Source of the DNA: Siphonodentalium dalli
Taxonomy: Eukaryota; Mollusca; Scaphopoda; Gadilida; Siphonodentaliidae
Length of the DNA stretch: 64,000 bases
Direction: 5' to 3'
NCBI GenBank assembly: GCA_032622095.1
Contig: CP136068.1
Location: 123,509,989-123,573,988 of the forward strand
Shown here: in pieces, positions 48,617-61,900 of the stretch
How positions within the stretch are numbered: the first letter of the stretch is position 1
Layout: every line of letters starts with the position of its first letter
Notes under the pieces: generated by a model
Seen by the model: the letters and a program-made list of their open reading frames with translations, nothing else
The model's database searches: none
What the model was told of the DNA's origin: nothing
Made by a program: the position numbers and the translations under genes

Positions 48617-49636
48617 TTAACCCTTTGAACCCTGGCTCCCCACAACGATCGACGCCCTGACCCTGGGCTCCCAGGGGTATTTTGACTTATTGTAGACTGT
48701 GTTCAGGCGTATGGTATGTACATGTATGCATTCTCTTCTACCATATTGTTTACACCATTGGAAAGATTATTAAATTCTGAATTCAGCACATCACAATCTA
48801 TTTCAATATCTTAAATCCAGAAAAAGTTATAAAAAATTGAAAACTTATTAGATTTATTATAGAAACTGCCAAAAAATGTTACGTAACGTCACAATCCCAA
48901 CGTAAATACATGACGTCATATGGGTTTTAGCCAAAACAAACTCTGGGTGTTCTCTGAATACCCCACCAATAACTAAAATGCGCGCCATTGTGCAGTATAT
49001 TGGCTTATGCCATCTTAAAGACAAGATTCTGAACTTTATTCTCGTGTAAATCTATATAACGTGTACCTTTGCACAAAAAAGTTATGATTTAATGAACTCA
49101 GAAGTTTGTATATTCTTGAACAAAACTTGTATGACATGTGTTTACATCCGACAATCGTTAGCGTGAATTATATAATTTAGCAGGAATTTCTTCACACATT
49201 GGGAGTTACAAATACCACAAGAATACGTCACTAAAGTTTCTACCTATAAATATATATTTTTAGATCTCTTATGAGCCATATAAGCGGTATGACCTAACGC
49301 GAAACGAGAGGTCGCGAGAAGCAATATGGCGGCGGTGTAATTGCAGAAATGTGATAAAATGGAGACTGTATCCGGTTTTTAATCGGCTTATACTTCGTTA
49401 TGCCAAACACAACCTCGATCATTTTTGGGCAGCTATAACAGTTATAATATTAATTTTATGCAACACTTTTTTATTTTTCTTAACATAGAGTATTTATCGA
49501 AATATAAAAAATAAAGTGCAACACTGCGACGCCGACGGTAGAACGAGATTACGTCATGGCCGGAAAACCGGCCAGTCGCGTATATATGCAATTACGTTCT
49601 GGCCGGAATACCGGCCAATCGGGTTCAAAGGGTTAA
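48617..49636. mobile_element. piggyBac-type non-autonomous element, 1.02 kb
   Basis: TTAACCCTTTGAACCCTGG at the left and CGGGTTCAAAGGGTTAA at the right give intact TTAA duplications with CCCTTTGAACC termini. The ends differ from the 'gagtgccagg' families. Subterminal GGCCGG-AA-CCGGCC repeats lie near the right end (49559-49616). No transposase frame. Confidence 0.7.
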
Positions 49637-49789
49637 GGAAAACGTCTATAAATTGAAATCTGTATAGTGTGGCATAATGATTGACAGGGATCCCAGCAAA
49701 GAATACATGTTTTTAACGAATTTCTGAATAAATTTATGGATCCCGTCATCCCTAGCTAATACCCATACGCAATTTGGTGGTGGTCGGGT

Positions 49790-50180
49790 GAGGGGCTGCC
49801 TGTAGGGTGAGCCGAAGGATTTAGTCATGCAAAGAGTAGTCTGCAATCCAAGATGGCTGTCGGAGGCCATGTTTTCATTCAAAATAGTTCAAATGCGATA
49901 TGGTGACCATTAACTTTACAAATAATTGTCCATTAAATGAGGGCTGGAGGGTGTGCTGATGGAGTCAAATTTGAAATCCAAGATGGCTGCTTGCGGCCTT
50001 GACCGTCATACAATTTATTTTCAGAATTTCGTTAAAACATTGTGACAGTGTTTTAACGAAATTCTGAAAATAAATTGAATGGCTCCCATCTAATGGCACC
50101 CCAAATATCCATATGAAGTTTGGTGATGATCGGATGCGGGATGTTGTCTGTATGATGTATATAGATATGTTAGATATAAT
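49790..50180 (-). repeat. Degenerate repeat with a 64-bp hairpin
   Basis: Contains 'tttagtcatgcaaagagta' and two 'aatccaagatggct' blocks of the family A type. A near-perfect hairpin at 50010-50073 has arms AATTTATTTTCAGAATTTCG and complement. Confidence 0.55.
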
Positions 50181-50769
50181 GCATATGACTTTTTTTCGGT
50201 GGGTATGAAAATGATCCGGCTGTGTGATATGTAATTGGGACCATTTCCGGATTCGTATTTTGAAATATCAGAGATACATCAATTTGGTTGGCCACCGGAA
50301 CATAACGTAACTATTTCTACCACAAGTATAACGTAATCTGGGAACAACTTATCACCAAATTTTGAACTTGTTATTATTTTGTTTTCATGAAAGGGTAAAA
50401 TAAATGGCATGATAAACATAATTTCTATAGAATGTCAAATATTTAAAATTTATTTGAAACTTTGGCCAGGTAAGCGAGGTACAAAAAATGGATGACATCT
50501 GAGTACGAACGTCGGAGTGTTCCCATATCGTATTGCGATAATCGGCAACGAGGAAGTAAAACCCGTCTGCTTTCACGTGATTGAAAAAGATAGTTTGAAT
50601 GTGATTATTCATACTTCGGTCTCATATTAATTGTTGTTGGCATCAATGTGTCAGAACAATCATAACATGCAGTTTTCAGTCTACTAACTACCGTACATCA
50701 AATGACAAATCTAGATCCAAATAATTGTAAACAACCAAACTAAAAATGTGAGTTTTCGGTACCGTGCAC

Positions 50770-50910
50770 TAGTCCAACAAATTAGACGATTCGGATTAAG
50801 ACCTATTTTAATATTTGGACATTTATGTGGTCTTAATCCCTCATCATACAATCGTAAATGTTCAAATATTAAAATATGTATTAATCCGAATAGTCTAATT
50901 TGTTGGACTA
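50770..50910. mobile_element. MITE with perfect 9-bp target duplication
   Basis: TAGTCCAACAAATTAGAC at the left and GTCTAATTTGTTGGACTA at the right. ACCGTGCAC occurs directly at both sides (50761-50769 and 50911-50919). A 9-bp duplication fits the Mutator superfamily. The internal halves are also largely complementary around 'ttttaatatttggac'. Confidence 0.8.
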
Positions 50911-50970
50911 ACCGTGCACCAGTCACTGAGTCAGTGACATCATAGTTCATAGTACGGTAATCATACTCAT

Positions 50971-53298
50971 CAGGTCTGGCAAATGTGAGAATACAGCTAC
51001 AATAGCTGTATTCAGCTAACCTAGCTGTATTCAGCTATATATTATACTCTCAAACCGGCTGTTTTTCGATAATAAACTATAAGCGCTAATTTGCGCATCA
51101 AAATTAGGCCACCATATTCTCCGGCCACCCTCAACCAAATCAAAACCGTCGCTTGTTTTCTGACAAAGTGTTGCCTTTTGTCGACACGACTATGGTGATT
51201 ATGTGTGAAAACTTACTACGGCAGTCGATGTCGGTCATAACGGTTTAATATAGGGTTGAAACGATTAATCGACTAGTCGTAGACGACGCTGAAATGTCAG
51301 AACGTCGACTCTGAATTTTGCCTTCGACTAGTCGGAACATAGTGTATTAGTTCCATGTATAACGTTTTCAAGATCGATTCCGACATAAACTGTGTTAACT
51401 GCGCGTAAGTTACGTTAAGTATAATGTTTGGTGGCACCCGGAATTGACAGTGTTACTAGTATAGACACACACGGTGACCCGACTATTAATTGAAAGAATG
51501 AAATTGACAACACAATGTCTCACTCGTCGTTTGAGGTCAAAGACATCACTGCGACATGATGGTAATGATTGACGCGGCTTTATCGTTTGTCAGAGACCGC
51601 TTTGATCTAGACACTGTGTATATTTCAATTGATCAATTGAAGGTCGCTTAAGGTGACGTCATTGTTGCTACCATATATAAATGATACTGACATTAAGAAC
51701 TGGCTATCGTATTCTACAACATAGCCTATTCTATAGGGCGTATTTAGTCGGAACATTAACATTTTATAGTGACACCGCTCGGCACCGGTTTATTGGTGAT
51801 CACGTGACTAAACGAAATCTCGAACGCTGATATTTAATTTAAAACCTGTATAAATGATCGAGTTTCTAATCATTATCCACCACATGTCTAATTATATAAT
51901 TACATTCAGTGTGTTGGATAAATATCAAGATGTTTACAGTATTATTTCCCAAATAAATTGGTGTCTATATATATATATGCTGGGAAATGCGCTACGCAAT
52001 AGACAGTCATTGCATCAGTCATCAGTGTACACCATGTACGATGAATTTTCCGTACCATGTTATCTTTGAAAGTTTTGATATCGGGTACCGACTAGTTGAC
52101 GCAACGCGACTTTTGGGTCTCGACTAGTCGACTCTGAAATTCACTAATCGTTTCAACACTAGTTTAATAACTCTTATGCAATGCGGAATACCTTGAAAAA
52201 TACATTAAATACAATATTTATCACCGAAGATGGAACATCTTAAACATTTCCGGAAGTATAAATAGGATGCTGCTAAAATGCAGTTTGGTTGGTATGTTAA
52301 AACAGGTATAAAGAGGAACATCTCTAGCCAGAGTTTAACTGAGCGAGTACCACTCACTGCTTGAGCTGACACTCTCCAAAAATACGGAAACGCATACATG
52401 TATGTCGAATCGCGAAAATACAAATAACAATGTTATGTTTTCACACATTATATATTTTCCCGCCAAAACAGATTGAATAGTTCTGACTCGTTGAAATCGT
52501 TGTCCCTATGTTGTGCCATACATTTGCAGGCAATATCATACGACTTCCCCGTCGAGATAATTTCTCGCCCAATGTTTTGAGTTTTGCAAAGAAATGTAAC
52601 TCTAACATACCCGTTATTTCGTAAAAAATCACCTTTACGAAATAACGGGCATACCAAAAGAATGACACCACAAAGAGACACGTTTCAAAAACACTATAGG
52701 AAAAATCACTTGTAGGGTGGGTGGGTTTGGGGGAGGTGGACGGCACTATCTAACAAACTTCAGCCCAAAATGTTCTTGACGGGGAAGTCGTGTGAGATTG
52801 CCCATTTGCAATATGCCACACAATATCTGTATATACCGTTATGAATAGTTATCAGTATCGCTCACAAACCGCTAGTGGTATGTAATTCTAAATGCTTGAT
52901 ATAGGTACACCATTCTAACGCCCCCTACCGGTTTAGCATCGGGAAGAAGTAAACAAATGTTTGCGATGAATTTGATCTTTATTTTATAAGTTAGCTAATG
53001 AATGCTTTCGCAGAAAATAGTCCCCAGAATATTTACTGACATCGACCGCCGTAGTAAGTTTTCACACAAAATCAGAACTGCCGTGTCGACAAAAGGCAAC
53101 ACTTTGTCAGAAAACAAGTGACGGTTTTGATTTGGTTGAGGGTGGCCGGAGAATATGGTAGCCTAATTTCGATGCGCAAATTAGCGCTTATAGTTTATTA
53201 TCGAAAAACAGCCGGTTTGAGAGTATAATATATAGCTGAATACAGCTAGGTTAGCTGATACAGCTATTGTAGCTGTATTCTCACATTTGCCAGACCTG
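50971..53298. mobile_element. 2.3-kb element with ~265-bp terminal inverted repeats
   Basis: It starts CAGGTCTGGCAAATGTGAGA and ends with its complement, and the arms stay near-identical for ~265 bp. CTCAT flanks both ends (50966-50970 and 53299-53303), giving a 5-bp target duplication. A hAT-type element is nested inside (51251-52161). The remaining interior has further inverted pieces (52604-52648 hairpin; 'ttccccgtcgagataattt' near 52545 against 'gacggggaagtcgtgtgag' near 52778). No coding frame is supported, and the superfamily is not assigned. Confidence 0.75.
51251..52161. mobile_element. hAT-type non-autonomous element, 911 bp
   Basis: TAGGGTTGAAACGATTAATC at the left and GATTAGTGAATTTC... 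ending CGTTTCAACACTA at the right, with the exact 8-bp duplication GTTTAATA at 51243-51250 and 52162-52169. hAT transposons make 8-bp duplications and commonly have ends of this (C/T)AGxGTTG type. The CGACTAGTCG palindrome is subterminal at both ends. No transposase frame remains. Confidence 0.85.
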
Positions 53299-53498
53299 CT
53301 CATAGTCACACGCACCTCGAAGTCAAGAAATTTTTTTTCCAAGGCAAATTTAATGCTGTTATCTGTTATGTGTCACTGCTAGTTCTTGTATAGGGCATTC
53401 AAAATCAATTTAAATGGTATAAATTCCAGTTATCGGAACAGTTTAGGAAAATGGTACGGTCCTATAAGTTAAACTATAGACTATAGAGTATAGTATAG

Positions 53499-56400
53499 TA
53501 CTAAACAACGAACATAAACGAACACAGGTCCAAAACGCGGAATAGAAGTGTGAAATTGGGATTATGGGTGCGTGGGGGTCCATTCTATGTGTAAGTGGTG
53601 TTTCCAACTTTTATGACATTTTTTGAGTTATTTGCATTATTTGAATACAATTGTACAATTTACAAAACTACTAAACAACGAACACAAACGAACATAACAT
53701 TGGCTGTATAGCACTATAAGGCATTAATCAAGGTGTTAATTAACTACCGCTTATACTCTACGGCTTACACTGTCTCTTTGTTAATTACTGAGTTGTTTTT
53801 ACTTTATTTCATTCACTATAAGTCTTAAAATTTGTTTAACTCCCCTGAGCAGCCTTTATCTGGGCTTGCGACCAGCAGACTTCTTAAAAAAAATTTCACT
53901 TCAGTTTACAATTGAATTACCTGTAGCTTTAAAATTCCAATATTTTAAGGAAATCTTGACAAAAATGACAGCAGAACGAGACAGACAGTGCGAAGACTTC
54001 ACAATTTTGTGATGTTAACAATTCCAAACTTCAACTGATTGACAGTTAGCAAGCTCTACCGAAAGAGCAGTGTGATATATATACGATAATAGCATAGTGT
54101 GTTTTGAGATGTGTTTTATCTCAATGAGTTAGACGTATGATTTTTCGCGAGGCTCTGACGAGCGAAAAATCATACTTCTAACGAATTGAGATAAAACACA
54201 TCTCAAAACACTATGCTATTGTTGTATTTATCTTATGCCAACTGACACTATCATTTTGGTCAAATAAAGCCAAATTTATTGGAGTAATATGATAATATGC
54301 AAGGCATATAGAACGACCCCGGCATAATAGTAAGAAGACGGACAAAGCGAAGATCATGCAAATAGTCATGAAATGATATGCATATATATTAGGTCTATAT
54401 ATCGGCATGTCAGCGAATGCTTGATTAATCATGTAGTACTGTAGATCGTTTTGGATGCGAGTAGACTTCGATGATTATATATGCCTTAATACAGCCTATA
54501 TGGTTTAGATATCGGCCTTTGATAATAAATCATACTTATAATGAGTTGATATAACATGCACACATCTCAAAACACACTATGTTATTGTTGTATTTATCTT
54601 TGCCGGTTGACTTTTAATTTTTTGGCAAATTTATGTCATTTTTGAGACGAAAACAACCTGCAATTTGGTCATTTTTAAGAGTAATTCCCATTACACGTGA
54701 ATACGCAGTTACAATGCAGATGTGATGAGGTCGTGTTTTTATGGTACATTGGAGTGATTTGTTGGAACTAAACATAATTTAAGTCATGATTCAAAATTTA
54801 TCCATGTTCAGAAATCGGACCTGTGAAAATCAAATGGCAATGTTCTCAAACAAAAAGCAAAGTATTTTAAACTATTATAGCTCAGAATTCACTAAATTAA
54901 AAATAACAATGTACATTCTGAGAAAAGTGTATACAATACATCGTATATTCGTCAATTTTGCAAACTTTCTGCTGCATTGTATATGTAGCTACAGTTCTAT
55001 TTTATGACACTTATTTGCATAAATGTATTCGTTTAAACCTTCCGATATGCTAGAGTAAATTAAAATTATGACCCAATTCGAGGTGATAGTTTTTGTTGAT
55101 GCGCCACTTTGCACAGTCATTTCAAGAAATATAATAGTCATAATTATGTAAGATATATATACCTTACTCGTATTTAAATTCACGCAGTACTATTTTTTGC
55201 CCAGTTTTGAATTCGCGAACATTAAATTCGCGTACCACGGTTTTTCGTAGTTTCAGTCCCTAATGTATATGGATGTGTAGATTAGAGACCATCATGATAA
55301 AATGTACATTAAACAGAACACAGTTAATTTGTTCTTTATATTTTGTTGAATACGGGTGCTTTAAATAATCATTTTGTTATAGTCAAATCTTTATATATGG
55401 ACACCATTGATATGAAGTGGGTAGAAGTAAACAAAACATCGTATTGGCTGCTGACTTCAGAAAAAATCAACACTTCGCTGCATATGTTACTTGATGTGAT
55501 ATTACAATTAACTCGTAGTTTGTGGATTTGGTGACCTGTTTTCTGCTTTCATTCTGGTATATGTGTGATCCTTACAAGCAATTGCACTATCTTATTTTCC
55601 CCGTGGATATACAGTAAACTTTGAAGTTGTAATATTTTTCGCTCAGTTTTAAATTCGCACACCAATGGGTGTGCGAAAAATAATACTGCATGAATTTAAA
55701 TACTAGTAAGGTAGTTAAAATTTAATACGCAGTACTAAATCAAACCGTTATAATATAATTAGTAATTGAAGCACATGTCTAATCTATAGTGAGGTGAAAT
55801 CAGTTGTCCGTGAATACGACATGACACATTCTATCATGTCTGGATTCTGACCCGCAGAAACAAATGACGTTTTGACGTCATGACGTCGTAACTGCCTTCG
55901 TCTAGCTAACAAAATGAAACTGATCTAATATGAACCTATGCAGGACATATTCATAACAACTTACTGTTTACAAATAAATAGGCCTACTTCAGTTGTCCAT
56001 TGCCACATATCGGAAGTTGTGAATTAGCAAATTTGTTTCATTACTGATTCCGCGATTTTGTAAAACCACTACCGGAAGTCACGTGACTTTTTCGTGAATA
56101 AGTTGGGTCGCTAAAAATTTCACCTTCAAGGTATACTGTATTTTATGTGTGACGTCACAAGTTCGTATGCCTGCATGTTACATATACACAACCCGAGCTC
56201 GGGCGCGCAACGCAGCGCAAGCATGCTGAGCGGGGTCGTTATAATACATATATGTAAGATATAGCTAAAATTTTATCCACAGTTTTACATCAAACCGGTA
56301 TAAGATAAATAATTATATATCTGATCCATCTGTATCAATTTTCCTACATATCTTCTAAGCTGTCAACAAATGCTCTTTATTACTGAACCCCTTCAAAAAA

Positions 56401-57561
56401 ATGCCGTGTACAATATGTGACCAACAAATGGCCAACCATCTCTCATATATTCCATTAGATAATGAATTTTTTTGTTGCAAAGTATTTCATTTTACCTGAC
56501 CATGATATAAGATTCCATTTCAGCTTTCAGTCGAGGAGGATCAAACTAAATCAAAAACGCTTGGAACGCGAAAATCAATTGTTCAATCGCAGAAATGTTG
56601 AAATCGCAAGCATTTTCAACGCAATTGCACAGAATTAAACTCTCAATTGCATAATATCATTAGCGAATTCTAAAGATACCTTTACGTAATAAATCGCGCC
56701 AGCGACCTCAGCCCGTGCCTACTTAATTTTTAAAATATATATATATAATTTAAATCCGCCTGACTTCGACGAAGTCTTCTGGTCCCAAGCCCAGATAAAG
56801 ACTGAATTCCAAACTTCAACTGATTGACAATTAGCAAGCTCTACTGAAAGAGCAGTGTGATATATAACTATATATCTGATCCAACTGTACTAATTTTCCT
56901 ACATATCTTCTGAGCTGATAAGAAACGCTCTTTATTACCGAACCCCTTAAAAAAATGCTGTGTACAATATGTGACCAACGAATGGCCAACCATCTCTCAG
57001 ATATTCGATTAGATAATGAGTTTTTGTGTTGCAAAGTATTTCATTTTACAAACCCAATTGCACAGAATTAAACTCACAATTGCATTATCTCATTAGACAA
57101 TTCCAAAGATACTTTTATGTAATAAATCGCGCCAGCGACTTGAGCTTGTGTCTACTTAATTATTTTCAAAACAATATAACTTTAAATCCGCCTGACTTTG
57201 ACGAAGTCTTCTGGTCCCAAGCCCAGATAAAGACTGAGGGGAGTTAAACAAAGTCAAAACAACTCAGTAATGTGTAATTAACAAAGAGACAGAGTATAAG
57301 CCATATAGAGTAATTGGTAGTTAATTAGTTGATTAATGCCTTGTAGTGGTATACGGCCAGAGTTATGTTCATTTGTGTTCGTTGTTTAGTAGCTTTGTAT
57401 TAAAATGATGCTAATAACTAAAAAAATAAGTCATCAAAGTTGGAAATAACACCACATACACATAGAATGGACCCGCATGCACCCACAAACCAAATTTCAC
57501 CCTTCTATTCCGCGTTTTGGACCTGTGTTCGTTTATGTTCGTTTGTGTTCTTTGTTTAGTA
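53499..57561. mobile_element. 4.06-kb element with ~370-bp terminal inverted repeats
   Basis: TACTAAACAACGAACATAAA on the left matches the complement of the right end. The similarity continues through 'ggtccaaaacgcggaatag', 'ctctttgttaattac' and 'ctttatctgggcttg'. Inside, a ~500-bp block is tandemly duplicated (about 56330-56560 and 56860-57060 share 'atggccaaccatctctca'), and the subterminal 'gtcccaagcccagataaag' block has an extra copy at 56785. No transposase and no clear target duplication were seen. Confidence 0.7.
54083..54232. repeat. 150-bp palindrome with GAGATAAAACACATCTCAAA arms
   Basis: The arms of ~60 bases surround 'cgcgaggctctgacgagcg'. A third partial arm copy is at about 54545-54600. 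Confidence 0.85.
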
Positions 57562-57926
57562 GGACCCAAATTGTCTAGGAGTAGGATTTCTATTTTAGCT
57601 GAACCTGTGACTTTGCCACAGTAGGGATCTTTAAGTTTAACATTGTTGCACATGGGACAGGTCATACTACACCAAAAACGAATTAGTAGAGCGATTTCCT
57701 CGGGCGCCCCCAATTGGATCAGCTGAATGGTCAAAGAAACATGGATGCAAGAAAAAAATGTACAAACATGTTTCCAGACGAGAAACATCAAATATAGCCA
57801 CATGGTGAATGGTTACGGCTGTCAAATGTTTGAATAATTTATGGGAAGGGTTTGTGTTTTTTTATGTCATTTATTTCTCATGTTTTAGGGTATTGTGACA
57901 TTTGTCAAAACTGCAGTGTGACGGGG

Positions 57927-58036
57927 AGAGCTTTCCGATGAATGGCAACAAGCCATATTTCCGACTAAATCCTGAAAAGTTACCCATAATTCTGCTGTGG
58001 TTAAGGAGTTGATTACTTAGGGCATTACTGTTTGCA
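57927..58036. mobile_element. Single right arm of family G MITE
   Basis: Only the right half (GAGAGCTTTCCGATGAATGG to 'gggcattactgt') is present, so the hairpin partner has been lost. Confidence 0.7.
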
Positions 58037-58576
58037 ATAAGTATAAGTTAAGTTTAGCTAGATCATGAAAATTACTGCAGTAGAACCTCTCCAAACTGGA
58101 CTAAATTTCAAAATAATATTTGGTTTTCTCAAACCATACTCATTGTATACTTCTCTTTATATTGGATATATTTTAGTACTTTATAGAAAACCATGTACAA
58201 CTTGGAGACAAGGGGATATATATCTGTACTGATTTACAGGCAGCCCTCGAAATTAGGAAAAATGTCTGACGGCAAATTTAATGCTGTGGCATCATAGACA
58301 GGGAGTAAATTAGCAAATAACCTCACATTGACATGATTAGATAGCATTGTTCTAAAATCATATCAAATTCATACCAAATTGCATAGCTATTATCCAAATT
58401 TGGGTAGCAAATTGCGATGCGATGCCAGTTAATTTGCTCCCTGATCATAGATTCCAATTGATGCCACGGTATTGCTAATTGCCATGGGCAATTTCGAGGA
58501 CTGTACAGGTATAATAAAAATGAGTTCAAATAGAACAGTATTCAGAAAAGTTATGACTGATTTCCTTCTTTTTCAG

Positions 58577-58968
58577 ATACTCCTGAAGTTGTTTATATAT
58601 GAAAGATGAAAGAAAAACACATACTGTTCAAATTAAATGTCTTTAAATTTGATGCAATATTGAACTGGAGTGGTTGAGTCCAGACCTATGATGTGTTCAC
58701 TTAAATGTACTAGTAGTATATAATAACATAGAAGATGAGGAAACCTCACAACGGCGGCGCTAAGTTCCTACTCTGGTTGCTGGGTCTGACAACCGTATGG
58801 TTAACAGTTGAATCCAGCCAGGCTATTCTGCGCGGGATGTACAACAACATTGACCTTCATATTAAGACAAGGAATGGAACTTTGAACCAGTGGTTAAATG
58901 ATAGTGTCAGCTCAACTGAGGAAGTAATCTTTCAATTCCAGTTTAATTCCAACAACACAGAGAATAGT
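58577..58968 (+). CDS. First coding exon of a secreted or membrane protein, possibly SID1/SIDT-like (partial)
   Basis: An acceptor (TTCCTTCTTTTTCAG, ending 58576) opens an exon whose ATG is at 58735. It closes at a GTGAGT donor (58969), phase 0, after 78 codons. The peptide MRKPHNGGAKF... has a hydrophobic core at residues ~11-24 and a plausible signal-peptidase site near SSQA (27-30). An extracellular-looking start follows, with N-glycosylation sequons (NGT, NDS, NNT). The run NDSVSSTEEVIFQFQFNSNN resembles the early ectodomain of SID1-type transmembrane proteins (pattern Vx.STExIYxFNY) and the exon stops at about the place where that family continues with a VRV strand. SIDT proteins act in dsRNA or lipid handling at membranes; this assignment rests on ~20 residues only. 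Codons before the ATG are untranslated leader. No second exon was recognised in 59000-64000. Confidence 0.5.
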
Positions 58969-61900
58969 GTGAGTACATGTAATATGATCATATGCTAGCG
59001 TAATTATTACTAATTAACAAACCAAAGCAAAACCACTCATATGAGGGTAGCTGTGTCTACCGAGAAGCGTGTCCATTTCATAGTCGTTCATTTCATTCAA
59101 AGGTGTCACCGTGTCGATTTCAATGAAAATCGACGACCAACGTCATCGTGTAACTTTCCCCATTGACCGAGTTCGCCGGAATGTATCTTCTGCTTTGTTC
59201 ATAATTATGTGTTTCCTTTCGATTCTAGAAAATAGTATATTTATGGATTATCACATGCATGCATGTATGTACTATATAGTCTTATGATAACAATTAATTC
59301 CTTATTAAATATATGTTATTTCATTTCGCACAGTACCGCACCTCCCATCTTCGCACATTAGAATGGTAAATTCGTGATGACATTCTTATTATTTTTCGCA
59401 TCAGGAATTTCGATCACTTTTCACTCGCCCCGATGTGTGGAGACTGTAGTTACTTTTGTGTCGTTATTTATTTTGTCTTATTTTCTCAATAAAAGGTTAA
59501 CTAACGCTACGAATAAACTTCCATTGTAATTCAATGTTCATAATTCACATTTGCAATACCAGTAATCGAAATACACAGTAACAAGATTTTCCGATTCCGA
59601 CATTAATGCTTTAAGCCCACCGATCTACTATGCGACAAAGGCGCTCGCGAAATTCAAAATAGCTGCGTCGTATTAGATAATAATTGGTGACGTCACAAAA
59701 TCAGATATAGTCTATATACGACCCAAAGCGTCCGGCTCTGGTTCGTTATTAAATCATTATTAAAAAGAAAATGATAAAACTAGAAGGAATTTTCTCTTAT
59801 TTTCATTATTCATTGTTTGTCCGCAGCTTAACAGTAGGTTAGATTTTCATTATCAGCAATGAACAATAACTCTAAAATACAGATAATGCTGACTGTGATA
59901 AGTTACGGTAAACTGCATATTTCCTGATTAAATTATTTGTAACAGCAATGGCGTACTTAAAAGTCACCTCACATTATTTTCTTCATATTATATCAAAAGA
60001 AAACAATAGTTGTACGTATCACATTGCATAAATGTTTTGCTTTTAATGTCCGAATGTTTATGATAACACAACAGATCTGAGAAATGACGCTTTGAATTTT
60101 GGTACATGCATGTGTGATATTATATTGTAGATAGAATGACACAAGTGTAGTGATGAGCCAATTATCAAAAATAGCCTTGCGCTGATTGCCGATTATTTGA
60201 GATCACAATCCAATTCCGATTCCCATTATTGTAATAATTATACCAGAATATGTTATATGTGTTATATAATACTCAGATTTGAATGCACCAACAGCAGTAA
60301 TATACCAGTATACATGTATGTAAGTATATGTTTGGTTAAGTATAAAGGTAGGTATGGGTGGACTTGTGAATGATTACAGGCACATGTCCTGTATTGAGGG
60401 GCCTGTCGGCACTCGGCAGCTATTGTTATAATTCCCTTGACTCTTCCATCTAGAGTTACCTTTCTTAGATTCCTTATAAATTATAGAGTAAACACAAATG
60501 GTCTTGGTGGTTGTCGATGCATTATATCGACTTAAAAGATTAATTACAGATAGTAAATAAATTTCTTTTTAATATCTGACTATTAATGCTAGTAAAGTTT
60601 TTATTCCTGCCTCCTGACATCTAATACACATGTTATATTATGCTCAATTTAATAGAACAAATAGTGCAGTCAACTGCATAATTAAGTGTCACGTGACATG
60701 TACTTTCGGTTTCTACCTGTGTTACGCTGTCACTGTGTATATAGATAGCTTTGTTGTACTGCCACTGAATATGTATACATTTTTATAGTCTGACATACAT
60801 AAATCAAAATGTCTACATGTTGATGAAATATAAAGTTACCTATTGGCGTACATGAGATGTCCTTTGTGTACATCACCATGCCAATGAAATAAATCGACTG
60901 AAATGACTGTTCTGATATGCCAATAATTTATCAATTACATGTATCAAGATATGCACAATCATGTTAACGTGGCGTCGTCCTCGCTCGAGCCCAAAGTGTC
61001 ACGTGCTTCCCCGGCGATCCCCACTGTAACATATTGTTTAAACATAGACCCGTGGTAATGGTATTCAGAAGAGGACATGGCTGTATATCAAGTTTGTGTT
61101 TGGTAACACTTTCCCCATGTATCGCTGTCAAATATATCTTGGACACTGAAACTAATGGTTATATATTTCTTGCTTGCAAGATTCTAGAAGAAGTCATTTT
61201 AAAAATCGGTACGCAGTACCTAGAGTACGCGCACTTGTCAAACATTCCATTTATCCCTTTGGACCAATCGCGTTCATCCTTTTCGCTATAGAAGCGAACG
61301 AAAGGTAAGATCCATTCTTTTTTAATTTCTTCTAGTCGCAAGATAAGTCGCATTTTTCATCTGTTCATTTCTCATGAACGTTTCTCTTTATGATATTGCG
61401 AACGACAACACGCAGTTGCCTAATTTCGTGCACTACGCACGTGTTTTCCAATTTCGCAATTTAGTTTTACAATTGTTCAACAATCTTTTATTCTACAACA
61501 CTGTCTTATTAATGACAGTAGTCCGTGGGTGGATAATTTCATTAACCAATATTTCAATTTTGTTTTATTTACGAGAATCACTTCGAACAAATATCGTTTT
61601 TGTTTGCATAAAACAATAGAAGAAAAAAAACAAAAAACGATGCTCTTTCGAGTCATTCGCTGAGATTCGGGTTCTCGTCAGGATTTTTTAACACTGCACA
61701 GGATGCAATATTGTGTTGGCGTCTACACTAAGCTCCAGTTTGGAGTTTGCACCCTGACAAAATCCTATCCAAATGTATTGGAAGTAATAATTTACGATAT
61801 TTTACATTAATACAATATTTTATAATAATTGTCCTCACGGATGCTAGATAAAATAGCCACAGTGTGGCTTGCCTCTTCTCTCTACATTGAACATACATCT

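Noticed and set aside
57411-57803. 130-codon minus frame with CPMCNNVKLKDPYCG resembling a zinc ribbon
   Set aside because: Half of it is the terminal repeat of the 53499-57561 element. The CxxC part could be an exon fragment, but no splice sites in phase or family match was found.
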